Positions 46,509-55,328 of a stretch of DNA of 64,000 nucleotides are shown here, piece by piece (the first letter of the stretch is position 1; each line of letters begins with the position of its first letter). The notes under the pieces are model-generated. The model saw only the letters and a program-made list of their open reading frames with translations, ran no database searches and was not told where the DNA came from. The position numbers and the translations under genes were made by a program. This DNA is from Fusobacterium sp. (lineage in GTDB: Bacteria > Fusobacteriota > Fusobacteriia > Fusobacteriales > Fusobacteriaceae), in NCBI GenBank assembly GCA_019416865.1, contig DXWL01000002.1:41576-105575 (forward strand). Direction: 5' to 3'.

Positions 46509-47831
46509 TTAATCTCTTTCTTGGTTTTTCTTTTCAAAAATGATTTCAATAGGTGATCCTTCAAATCCAAAAGCTTCTCTGATTTTATTTTCAATATATC
46601 TTGAATAAGAGAAGTGCATAAGTTCAGGATAGTTACAGAACAATACAAATCTAGGTGGTGCTGTTGCAATCTGAGTTGCATAGTTAACTTTTGTAACTCT
46701 TCCTTTTCTTGTAGGAGGAGGATTCATTATAACAGCTTCATTGATTACTGTATTAAGAAGTCCAGTAGAAATTCTTCTAGTGTATTCCTCGTAGATTCTG
46801 TCAGCTATACCAAAAAGTCTGTTTGTTCTTTGCCCTGTAAGAGCAGAGATAAACTCAATTGGTGCATAAGAAAGGAAAGGAAGTTCAGCAAGAAGAGCTT
46901 CTTTCATATCTTTCATTGTATTTTTTTCTTTTTCAACTAAGTCCCATTTGTTTACAACGATGATGATAGGTTTCTTTTCTTCGTGAGCAATTCCGGCAAT
47001 TCTTTTATCCTGTTCAGAAAGCCCCTCTTTACCGTCAAATAATAGGAAACATACATCAGCTCTTTTTATAGCTTTTAATGCTTTTAAAACAGAATAATAT
47101 TCAAGAGCTTCTTCAACTTTTGATTTTCTTCTGATTCCCGCTGTATCAATAAGAACATATTTTTTATCTTCAAATTCAATAGGTGTATCTATTGCATCTC
47201 TTGTTGTTCCTGCAATATCACTTACAATTGCTCTTTCTTTACCTGAAAGTTTATTTACAAGAGAAGATTTTCCTGCATTTGGTTTTCCAATGATTGCAAT
47301 TTTAAGTCCCTCTTCCTCTTCAGGCATTTCAACTGTATCAATAAGATTTACTACAAGATCAAGCATATCTCCAAGGTTTGTTTTATGTTCAGCAGATATT
47401 CCTATAAGATTATCAAATCCTAAAGCCCAGAAATCATATAGATCTTCCTGTTGTTTTTGATAGTTATCAATTTTATTTACACATAAAATTATAGGTTTGT
47501 TTTTCTTTCTTAAATAGTAGGCAACCTCTTCGTCAAGTGGATTAAGTCCAGCTTTTCCATCAACTACAAAAAGTATAACATCAGCTTCGTTAAGGGCAAC
47601 CTCTGCTTGTTGTTTTATTTTAGACATCATAAAATCGTTATTTCTAGGCTCAAGTCCTCCTGTATCAACAAGGACAAACTCTTTACCGCTCCATTCTGTA
47701 TCTCTGTATAATCTATCTCTTGTAACACCTGGCTGGTCATCAACGATAGCCACTCTGTCCCCTACAAGCTTATTAAAAAGAGTAGATTTCCCTACATTGG
47801 GTCTACCAACTATGGCAACTATTGGTTTCAT
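46509..47831 (-). CDS. der: Ribosome-assembly GTPase Der (EngA)
   Basis: 440-residue protein with two tandem GTPase domains needed for 50S subunit maturation. The first domain has GRPNVGKST (residues 8-16), DTGG and NKID; the second has GKPNAGKSS near 185, DTAGIRRK near 229 and NKWD near 296. A C-terminal KH-like domain with NPPPTRKGRVTKVNYATQ follows. RBS GGAGG precedes the ATG. It lies 52 bp downstream of the radical SAM gene and may share its transcript. Confidence 0.97.
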   Translation of the reverse strand: MKPIVAIVGRPNVGKSTLFNKLVGDRVAIVDDQPGVTRDRLYRDTEWSGKEFVLVDTGGLEPRNNDFMMSKIKQQAEVALNEADVILFVVDGKAGLNPLDEEVAYYLRKKNKPIILCVNKIDNYQKQQEDLYDFWALGFDNLIGISAEHKTNLGDMLDLVVNLIDTVEMPEEEEGLKIAIIGKPNAGKSSLVNKLSGKERAIVSDIAGTTRDAIDTPIEFEDKKYVLIDTAGIRRKSKVEEALEYYSVLKALKAIKRADVCFLLFDGKEGLSEQDKRIAGIAHEEKKPIIIVVNKWDLVEKEKNTMKDMKEALLAELPFLSYAPIEFISALTGQRTNRLFGIADRIYEEYTRRISTGLLNTVINEAVIMNPPPTRKGRVTKVNYATQIATAPPRFVLFCNYPELMHFSYSRYIENKIREAFGFEGSPIEIIFEKKNQERD

Positions 47832-47883
47832 TTTACCTCCTTAAATTAGACATAAATAAAAATATCTAAGGTAGTTTATATTT

Positions 47884-49665
47884 TTATTTAAAATTTCTTT
47901 TTTTATTTTTATTATTGCTGTTATTTTTCCTATTGTTATTTGTTCTGCTTTGTGGAGAAGGTTTATTTTGAGCAGAATCTTTTGGAATAATAATAGTTTT
48001 TTGTTTTTCTTTTTTTCCATTATCTTTTTCTACAAATATTTTTTTGTTTGTAAAAGGATTTATCTCTGTATAATACATAAGTGTAGAATATGTAGATGGT
48101 GTTGGTGTAAAAATTTGTACTTGCTCAGGACTTATTTTTAATTCTTCAGAAGCAAAAATTTTCAAATCCAACATATCTTTTTCGTTGCATCCTGGATGAG
48201 CTGCAATTAAATAATATGTTAAAAACTGTTTTTTATCAAGTTTTTTGTTTAATTTATAAAATCTATTTTTAAATTCTTTCAGATAGTCTTTTCCTTGTTT
48301 TCCCATAAGAGATAAAACTTTATCTTCAGTATGTTCAGGAGCTATTTTCATCTGTCCTGATACATGATAGGCAACTATCTCTTCTAAATATTTATCTCCA
48401 TAAGCATGATCATCTAAAATTAAATCATATCTTATTCCTGAAGCTATAAATATCTTTTTTATTCCTTGGATACTTCTTAATTTTTTTAAAAGATCTATTT
48501 GTCTTTTGTGATTTGGTTTAAGAGCTGGGCAAGTATTAGGATAAAGACATCTTTTATCAGAACAAGCCCCTAGTTTTAATTTTTTACTGCATTCCATCTG
48601 ATACATATTTGCAGTAGGACCTCCCACATCGGAGATATTTCCTTTAAATTTTTTATCTTTTGTTATATCTGTTATCTCTTTTATAACTGATTCCTCACTT
48701 CTTGAAGTAACAGTTCTTCCCTGATGGATAGCAATGGCACAGAAATTACATTCACCATAACATCCTCTGTGGGTAGTAAGAGAATATTTTATTGTATCAA
48801 GGGCTCTTACAACACCATCTTTTTTATAATAAGGGTGAACATCTCTTTCAAAATCCATTCCATAAATTTCATCTAAAAGTTCAGATGAAAAATTTTCAGA
48901 AGGTGGATTTTGTATAAGCCATCTATCCCCATGTTGTTGATTTAAACCTTTTGCTGTCAAAGAATCACAGTTTTTATAGAAAGTATTAAACATCTCTATA
49001 AATTTATATTTATCTTCACGACACTCTTCAAAAGATGGAACAGTGATATACTCCTCATTAGGTTCTTTTGAGATATATGCAAGTCCTCTGATATTTTTCC
49101 AGTCAGCTCCAGTTTTTATAGCTTGAGCCAGTTGAAGCATTGATTTTTCTCCCATTCCATATGAAAGAATATCTGCTTTTGCATCAAAAATAAGAGAACG
49201 TCTAAGTTGATTTGACCAGTAGTCATAGTGAACTATTCTTCTAAGACTTGCCTCAATTCCCCCAAGAACAATAGGAGTCTTACTGTTTTTAAAAAATCTT
49301 CTTATAAGTCCTGTATAAACTATAGAAGCTCTGTCAGGTCTTTTTGTATTTTCTCCACCTGGAGTGAAATCATCTTTATGTCTTTTCTTTTTTGTGGCAG
49401 TGTAGTTTGCAACCATTGAATCAACGCATCCTGCTGATACTGCCCAAAAAAGATTAGGCTCTCCAAGTCTGGTAATATCTTCCGGAGAATTTATATCAGG
49501 CTGGGCAATAATTCCCACTTTGAAACCATTTTTTAAAAGCCATTTTCCTATAAGAGCAGAGCCGTTATAAGAAGAATCTATATAAGTATCTCCTGACACT
49601 AAAATAATATCAAGGGAATCCCATCCTAATTTTTTTACTTCTTCAGAAGTTGTAGGTAAAAACAT
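47884..49665 (-). CDS. YgiQ-family radical SAM protein
   Basis: 593-residue iron-sulfur enzyme of the YgiQ family (UPF0313), reaction unknown. The N-terminal B12-binding-like part begins FLPTTSEEVKKLGWDSLDI. The radical SAM cluster motif CYGECNFCAI is near 309-318 (Cys-x3-Cys-x2-Cys). A second Cys-rich stretch (CSDKRCLYPNTCP near 370) and KIAPEHTEDKVL are typical. The C-terminal 45 residues are Lys/Asn-rich low complexity, probably disordered. RBS GAGGAT is upstream of the ATG. Confidence 0.9.
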   Translation of the reverse strand: MFLPTTSEEVKKLGWDSLDIILVSGDTYIDSSYNGSALIGKWLLKNGFKVGIIAQPDINSPEDITRLGEPNLFWAVSAGCVDSMVANYTATKKKRHKDDFTPGGENTKRPDRASIVYTGLIRRFFKNSKTPIVLGGIEASLRRIVHYDYWSNQLRRSLIFDAKADILSYGMGEKSMLQLAQAIKTGADWKNIRGLAYISKEPNEEYITVPSFEECREDKYKFIEMFNTFYKNCDSLTAKGLNQQHGDRWLIQNPPSENFSSELLDEIYGMDFERDVHPYYKKDGVVRALDTIKYSLTTHRGCYGECNFCAIAIHQGRTVTSRSEESVIKEITDITKDKKFKGNISDVGGPTANMYQMECSKKLKLGACSDKRCLYPNTCPALKPNHKRQIDLLKKLRSIQGIKKIFIASGIRYDLILDDHAYGDKYLEEIVAYHVSGQMKIAPEHTEDKVLSLMGKQGKDYLKEFKNRFYKLNKKLDKKQFLTYYLIAAHPGCNEKDMLDLKIFASEELKISPEQVQIFTPTPSTYSTLMYYTEINPFTNKKIFVEKDNGKKEKQKTIIIPKDSAQNKPSPQSRTNNNRKNNSNNKNKKRNFK

Positions 49666-49757
49666 TTTTAATCCTCACATAATTTTTTATTTTAATATAT
49701 CTATATAATTGTATCATAAAAGACTGTAACTTGAAAATAGGCAGTTTCTGCCAAAAA

Positions 49758-51371
49758 TTACAGACTTTGTGTTGCAGCCATTAAAAATGGAAGAATCTGT
49801 TTCTTTCTTGATACAACACCTTTTAAAAGCATTTCATTATTTACAAGATTTTTATTAAATGCAAGTTCTACAATATTAATCTTATCTCCGTAAGCTAAAA
49901 GAGTGGAATTTGAATTTATAATATCTGTAATAACAAATAGGAACAGATCATAATTATTTGTTCTGATTTCTTCTGTCATAGCAGCTTCAAGATCATTTTT
50001 CATTTTTAAAAGCCCTTCAACATCAACTGTATTTACTTGAGCTACAGCCATATTTGTTCCGCCCATATTAAACTCTTTTTTATCAAGATTCAGTATTTCA
50101 GGAGGAGTACTGTTTTCAAAAGAAGTTCCAGCTATAAGCATCTCCATTCCATATTTATAAATATCATCTATTTCAGCCAATTTTCCAAGTTCAGCAGCTG
50201 TCTGTTCATCTTTTTCAGTGCAAGTAGGTGAACGGAAAAGAAGAGTATCAGATATAATAGCACTCAGCATAATTCCAGCAATCTCTTTTGGAGGAACAAT
50301 TCCTGCTTCTTTATACAGAGAATACACTATTGTAGAAGAACATCCTACAGCTTCTGCAGTAATTTTTACAGGATCATTTGTTTGGAAGTTTGCAAATTTA
50401 TGATGATCTATTACCTGTAAAATTTGTGCATCCATAAGTCCGTTTACAGATTGTGAAAATTCATTATGGTCAACAAGAATGACTTTTTTTCTTGTAAAAT
50501 TAATAAGGTTTTTGGTTCTGATTGTTCCGTATACTTTTCCTTCATCATCTACAACAGGGAAATTTGTCTGAGTAGAATCCTTCATAATATCTTTTATCTC
50601 ATGAAGGAAATCATCTTTTTTAAAACTATAAAAGTTTTTGTTTTCTAAAATAGCTCCTACAGATATAGACTGACTGATAAGTGATATTGTTTTAAAAAGA
50701 GAATGATTAACAATCATAATTGCACATTCTGATGTAACACGAGGGCTTATAAAGTCATCTTCTTTACAGCAGACAATTATAACTTTTGCTTCAGCCTTTA
50801 TTAATCTGTCAATTCCATCGGCCATTGAAGTAGTGATTACAACATCACCTTTTTCAATAGTATCAAGTTCTGAAATAGCCTTCAGATTTGTTTTTATTTC
50901 TCCAGAAGGATATATCCCACTTATTATTTTTCCATCAAGCACTTCTATAAGATTTTCATATGTTGTGCTGTATTTAGAAAAAAGATCTGAATAATCTATT
51001 TTTAAGAAAGTATTTGCAATGTCAGAGATATGAATCATATTTTTAAGATGTCTGTTTTCATCTACAACAGGGAAACTTGAGAAGTTTTCTTTTGTCATAA
51101 GATCAAGAGCTTCCTGAATGGAATCATCTATATTGATAACCTCTTTTTTTACACGAGTAAGATCTGATATCTGAGCACTTACAGTTGTAAGAAGATCAGG
51201 TACCTTTATTCCAAATTTATTAAGTACAAAAGCAGTTTCTTTGTTTATTTTTCCAAGTCTGTAAGGGACAGCATTTACCCCACAGGCATTTTTTAAATAA
51301 GCAGTGGCAATAGTTGAACATATAGAATCTGTATCTGGATTTTTATGACCAAAAACTAGAACTGGTTCCAT
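49758..51371 (-). CDS. CBS/DRTGG-containing manganese-dependent inorganic pyrophosphatase
   Basis: 537-residue family II pyrophosphatase, hydrolysing PPi in the cytoplasm. The DHH domain has GHKNPDTDS (residues 8-16, metal ligands His9, Asp13, Asp15), VDHNE near 299 and DHHKF near 319. It is split by a regulatory insert of about 240 residues: CBS, DRTGG, CBS. The DHHA2 domain ends with SRKKQILPFL. The insert is known in the family to bind adenine nucleotides and adjust activity. RBS AAGGAGG precedes the ATG. Followed by a hairpin just after the stop. Confidence 0.92.
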   Translation of the reverse strand: MEPVLVFGHKNPDTDSICSTIATAYLKNACGVNAVPYRLGKINKETAFVLNKFGIKVPDLLTTVSAQISDLTRVKKEVINIDDSIQEALDLMTKENFSSFPVVDENRHLKNMIHISDIANTFLKIDYSDLFSKYSTTYENLIEVLDGKIISGIYPSGEIKTNLKAISELDTIEKGDVVITTSMADGIDRLIKAEAKVIIVCCKEDDFISPRVTSECAIMIVNHSLFKTISLISQSISVGAILENKNFYSFKKDDFLHEIKDIMKDSTQTNFPVVDDEGKVYGTIRTKNLINFTRKKVILVDHNEFSQSVNGLMDAQILQVIDHHKFANFQTNDPVKITAEAVGCSSTIVYSLYKEAGIVPPKEIAGIMLSAIISDTLLFRSPTCTEKDEQTAAELGKLAEIDDIYKYGMEMLIAGTSFENSTPPEILNLDKKEFNMGGTNMAVAQVNTVDVEGLLKMKNDLEAAMTEEIRTNNYDLFLFVITDIINSNSTLLAYGDKINIVELAFNKNLVNNEMLLKGVVSRKKQILPFLMAATQSL

Positions 51372-51394
51372 AAGTTAATACCTCCTTAAAAGTT

Positions 51395-51689
51395 TTTTAC
51401 ATTATATTGTATCATTTTACACAAAGAATTTCTATAAATTTATTGTTTCATATAAAAACATATGAGAATAAAGAATTTTTATTTTTGATAATTTCAAAAA
51501 ATATGGTAATCTTTTTGTAGTAGAAAAAATTAGAAGTGCTTAAAAATGAAAAAAGTGTAGTATAACCGTTTGTATTAAATAGAATTATAATGGAGGACAA
51601 AAATTTTCAAAAAAATTGAAGAATAAAGTCCTTTTAAATAAATCTAGTTTAGAATAATATAAAAATATAATATACAGAAAGGAGACGGT
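51395..51689. other. AT-rich intergenic region upstream of the PRD regulator
   Basis: About 300 bases between divergent genes. A TATAAT lies at about 51585, and a nine-codon open frame with an ATG overlaps it; I do not call it a gene. I see no RAT-type antiterminator hairpin or catabolite site. Confidence 0.4.
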
Positions 51690-53768
51690 ATGTTTATAGA
51701 CAACAAAAAAATGATTTTATTAAATCATTTGAATAAAAGCATAGAAAAAGTCTCTGAAGAACTGAATATTTCAGAAAGAACGATAAGATACAGAATAGAA
51801 GATTTGAATGATTTTTTTTCTGATGAAAATATTGATTATAAAGTAATTATTGAAAATAGAGTCATAAAAGGTTTTGGAGATTTAGAAATTGTAAAAAAAG
51901 AGCTGGGAGAAAAAAATTATACATTTTCTCAAAGTGAAAGAATAGAGATGATATCTTTACTTCTTCTTATGTCAAGTTATGGATGCAAGGCTGATGAAAT
52001 TTGTGATTTTATAGATATCAGCAGAAGCACTTTTAAAGGAGATATGAGAATTGTAAGAGAGAAATTTCAAGAGCAGGGACTTAAGATAATTTCGAAAGCA
52101 AATAAAGGACTTATTGTTCAGGGAAGCGAAATTGTTATAAGAAAGTTATTGCTTGAGAAATTTAAAAAGAGCTTTGAAGTAGAAGATAAAAAACTTAGAT
52201 TTTTTGAAAAAATTAGTAATAAAAAAACAGGAATAATAAAAAATTATATAAAAACAGAAGATATTTTATCTGCAAGTGAATATTTAGAGCAGGTAAAAAA
52301 AGATTTGAATAAAAAAATATCAGATGAAGCATATCAGATATTGATAATATATATACTTATTTTGATAAAAAGATTGGAAAATGACCTTGCTTTAGATAAA
52401 AATATACAAAATCAAGAATTTATAAAATCTACAGCAGATTTTGATGCAGTAAAAGCAAACATAAAGATGCTTGAAAAAAATAATAATTTTTTAGTAAATG
52501 AATTTGAAATAATGAAGATAACAGAATTTATTTTAGGTTCTCATACATACAACTTTAAGTATTCTTTTTATGAAAACTGGATTTATATAGAAAAACTTGC
52601 TGATGAACTTATAAATAAAGTCAGTGAGAAAATAAATATAAATATTTTAAATGACACAACTTTAAGAGATGGACTTATAAACCATCTTATACCGACAATA
52701 TATAGATCAAAAAATGATATAGAGCTTGAAAATTCAATTCACGAAGAGATTATAGACCAGTATCCTGTATTATACAGTGAAGTAAAATCAGCTTTAAAGA
52801 AAATAGAAGATTTCATTGGAAAAGAATTTTCTGAAAATGAAACATCATTCTTTGTTGTTCATTTTGTCCTTTCAATAAAAAGAATGGTAGAAAGATTGGA
52901 AACTAAAAAGAAAATACTTATAGTTTGTGGACTTGGCTATGGAACTTCTAACCTTTTAAAGCAGGAGATGGAAGATTTCTTTGATATGGAAGATTTCTTT
53001 GATATAGAAGTAAAAGATTTAGTTCCTTTAAATAATTTAAAAAATATAGATATAAATGGAATTGACTTTATAATAACAACAGCTGCTATAAATAAAAATG
53101 AATTTCTAGTTCCTGTTATAAAAGTAAATTCAATTCTTACAAAAGAAAATATCATTGAACTTTTAGCAGCTGGAATAAAAAATAGAAAAAACAGAGTAAA
53201 TATTTCAGAGATAGTTGAAATTGTAAGAAAATATTCAGATATTCAAAACGAGGAGCATTTGACTAATAATCTTATTAGATATTTTGAGAATATAGAGAAT
53301 AAGAAAGTAGAAAACTTCATTGAACCTTCTCTTACAGATCTTCTTCCAATGCAGAATATTAAAATAGAGAAAGATATGAATAATTGGGAAGAAGCTGTTT
53401 TTGAAGCTGGAAAGATTTTAGAGGATAATGGATATATAAAAGAAAAATATATCTATGAAATGATAGAAAAAATAAAAGAATTGGGAATGTACATGATGAT
53501 TGGTGATGGAATAATACTTCCTCATGCAGACATTGGAGAAAATGTTATTAAAACAGGAATAAGTTATCTGCAGCTGAAAAAACCAGTGCTTTTCCAAAAT
53601 ATAGAAATCAAACATATTTTTGCTTTGGCAAGTTGTGATAAAAAAGAACATATAAAAGGACTTTTAGAGCTTAAAGAAAATATAGATGAAAATAATCTAA
53701 AAGAAATTTTAGAGAAGTGCAGCACAGAAAAAGAAGTATTTAAAATAATAAAAAATATAACAAGATAA
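51690..53768 (+). CDS. BglG/MtlR-type PTS-controlled transcriptional activator
   Basis: 692-residue regulator. Domains in order: N-terminal HTH (about 1-60, SEELNISERTIRYRIEDL), second HTH (about 85-160), PRD1 (about 175-285), PRD2 (about 300-405, FVVHFVLSIKRM), a PTS IIB-like domain (ILIVCGLGYGTSN near 410-422, Cys414) and a C-terminal PTS IIA-like domain (GDGIILPHAD near 610, active-site-type His). The layout is of MtlR/LicR type, a DNA-binding activator set by PTS phosphorylation. An 18-bp tandem duplication sits in the IIB domain. It leads the PTS operon and probably controls it. Confidence 0.9.
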   Translation: MFIDNKKMILLNHLNKSIEKVSEELNISERTIRYRIEDLNDFFSDENIDYKVIIENRVIKGFGDLEIVKKELGEKNYTFSQSERIEMISLLLLMSSYGCKADEICDFIDISRSTFKGDMRIVREKFQEQGLKIISKANKGLIVQGSEIVIRKLLLEKFKKSFEVEDKKLRFFEKISNKKTGIIKNYIKTEDILSASEYLEQVKKDLNKKISDEAYQILIIYILILIKRLENDLALDKNIQNQEFIKSTADFDAVKANIKMLEKNNNFLVNEFEIMKITEFILGSHTYNFKYSFYENWIYIEKLADELINKVSEKININILNDTTLRDGLINHLIPTIYRSKNDIELENSIHEEIIDQYPVLYSEVKSALKKIEDFIGKEFSENETSFFVVHFVLSIKRMVERLETKKKILIVCGLGYGTSNLLKQEMEDFFDMEDFFDIEVKDLVPLNNLKNIDINGIDFIITTAAINKNEFLVPVIKVNSILTKENIIELLAAGIKNRKNRVNISEIVEIVRKYSDIQNEEHLTNNLIRYFENIENKKVENFIEPSLTDLLPMQNIKIEKDMNNWEEAVFEAGKILEDNGYIKEKYIYEMIEKIKELGMYMMIGDGIILPHADIGENVIKTGISYLQLKKPVLFQNIEIKHIFALASCDKKEHIKGLLELKENIDENNLKEILEKCSTEKEVFKIIKNITR
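52968..53003 (+). repeat. Tandem 18-bp duplication inside the IIB-like domain
   Basis: ATGGAAGATTTCTTTGAT occurs twice in direct succession, adding the six residues MEDFFD in frame. Both copies are identical, suggesting a recent slip. Confidence 0.9.
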
Positions 53769-53785
53769 ACTTTAAGGAGGCAACT

Positions 53786-54436
53786 ATGAAACTTCAAGTT
53801 GAAAGAGAAAAAATAGTAAAATATCTAAATCTTTTAATCACAAAAGGATTAACAAAAGGAACAGGAGGAAATATCTCTATCTATAATGAAGAAGAGGGGC
53901 TTGTAGCTATATCTCCAAGCAGTGTTCCATATGATATTTTAACACCAGAAGATATCATGGTAGTAGATTTACAAGGAAATGTAGTAGATGGAAATCCTAA
54001 ATATGCTCCATCTTCAGAAACAGGAATGCACTTAAAAGCATACAATGGAAGAAAAGATATAAAAGCTTTCATTCATACACATGCTATGAACTGTACAGCA
54101 ATTTCATGCCTAAGAGAACCTTTAAGAGCTGTTGACTACATGATCGCAATAGCAGGAACACATGAAATAAAATGTGCTGAATATGCTATGTATGGAACAC
54201 CTGAATTAGCTGAAAATGCTTTTGAAGCAATGAAAGGTGCTAAAGCTTGTCTTCTTGCAAATCATGGTGTAAATGTAGGGGCAGAAGATATAGAAAATGC
54301 TTTTGCTATAACAGAATATGTTGAGTTCTGTGCAGAACTTTATGTAAAAGCTAAAAGTATGGGAGAACCTGTTATCCTTTCTAAAGAAGAAATAGACAGA
54401 CATATTGAAAAATTTGGTTCTTACTGCAAATTATAA
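53786..54436 (+). CDS. Class II aldolase, L-fuculose-phosphate aldolase-like
   Basis: 216-residue zinc-dependent aldolase of the FucA/AraD family that would split a phosphorylated ketose to dihydroxyacetone phosphate and an aldehyde. GTGGNIS near 28 binds phosphate, PSSETGMHLKAY contains the catalytic Glu near 74, and HTHAMNCTA near 93 plus LLANHGVN near 154 give the three zinc His residues. It is followed by galactitol-type PTS IIA, IIB and IIC genes, so its substrate is probably the phosphorylated form of that sugar. The identity of the sugar is unknown. Confidence 0.9.
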   Translation: MKLQVEREKIVKYLNLLITKGLTKGTGGNISIYNEEEGLVAISPSSVPYDILTPEDIMVVDLQGNVVDGNPKYAPSSETGMHLKAYNGRKDIKAFIHTHAMNCTAISCLREPLRAVDYMIAIAGTHEIKCAEYAMYGTPELAENAFEAMKGAKACLLANHGVNVGAEDIENAFAITEYVEFCAELYVKAKSMGEPVILSKEEIDRHIEKFGSYCKL

Positions 54437-54456
54437 GAACTTTGGGGAGATACAGA

Positions 54457-54894
54457 ATGTTTGAAAAAAAATATATATTCAGATTTGATGAAAAAAAATC
54501 AAGAGAAGAGATTCTTGATATAGTTGGGAAAGTTTTTTACGAAGACAATATTGTAACAGAAGACTTTACTAAAGCAATAAAACAAAGAGAAATAGATTTT
54601 CCTACAGGAATGGTTCTTGAAAATGGAACTCACACAGCTATATCACACACAGATGATAAATATGTGAAAACAGATAAAATAGCAATAGTTGTAAGCAAGG
54701 AGCCTGTAAGTTTCAGAAATATTGAAAGTGGAGAAGAAAATGTAAACTGTAAAGTTTTCTTTGTAATGGCTCTGACAAAAGAAAATAAAAATGACATTCT
54801 TTCAGGAATGGCAGAATTATTTGAAGATCACGAAGAGATGTTAAATGAATTTTTAACAATGACAGATGATGAAATACTAGAAACATTATTATAA
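54457..54894 (+). CDS. PTS EIIA component, galactitol/fructose superfamily
   Basis: 145-residue cytoplasmic IIA protein passing phosphate from HPr to IIB. The phosphorylated His is in ENGTHTAISHTD near 63-70. The fold matches the PTS_EIIA_2 (fructose-mannitol/Gat) family, with a conserved VFFVMALTKENK stretch near 105. I chose ATG 54457, since GGGGAG lies just upstream and TTG 54442 would overlap it. It lies 20 bp after the aldolase gene and 19 bp before IIB. Confidence 0.85.
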   Translation: MFEKKYIFRFDEKKSREEILDIVGKVFYEDNIVTEDFTKAIKQREIDFPTGMVLENGTHTAISHTDDKYVKTDKIAIVVSKEPVSFRNIESGEENVNCKVFFVMALTKENKNDILSGMAELFEDHEEMLNEFLTMTDDEILETLL

Positions 54895-54913
54895 AAAGTT
54901 AACGGAGGATAAA

Positions 54914-55300
54914 ATGGGATTATTCAGCAAATTTTTAAAAGGCGATAAAACAGAAAAAGTTGAAGAAAAAGAAACAGTAAAAGTAGAAACAAAAGTATCA
55001 GGAGCTGAAAAATATACAGCAATTATTGCTTGTGGAAGTGGAGTTGCAACTTCTACAATGGCAAGAAAAAAAATTGAAAAAGGTTTTGAAGAAAGAGGAT
55101 TAAAAATAGAAATTACTCAATGCAAAATCGGAGAACTTGAAGGAATGGCAAAAACAATGAAACCAGATTTCGTAGTACATACAGTTGTACTTCCTAAAGA
55201 TCAAAAATTTGATTGTCCTGTATTTTCAGGAGTACCATTCTTAACAGGTGTAGGAATGAAAAAAACATTAGATGAAATAGTTGAATCAATAAAAAAATAA
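54914..55300 (+). CDS. PTS EIIB component, galactitol type
   Basis: 128-residue protein. The phosphorylated Cys is in IIACGSGVATSTM (Cys40), matching GatB. Residues 1-32 form a charged, Lys/Glu/Val-rich extension not present in ordinary GatB (about 94 residues), starting with the hydrophobic GLFSKFL; it may be a membrane or partner tether. RBS CGGAGG precedes the ATG. It sits between IIA and IIC, so the three form a complete enzyme II. Confidence 0.88.
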   Translation: MGLFSKFLKGDKTEKVEEKETVKVETKVSGAEKYTAIIACGSGVATSTMARKKIEKGFEERGLKIEITQCKIGELEGMAKTMKPDFVVHTVVLPKDQKFDCPVFSGVPFLTGVGMKKTLDEIVESIKK

Positions 55301-55328
55301 AATAATTTAAACATTTCAGGAGGGTAAA

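Noticed and set aside
51587..51620. Nine-codon open frame with ATG upstream of the PRD regulator
   Set aside because: Too short and overlapping a likely -10 box, without its own RBS. No leader-peptide logic is visible.
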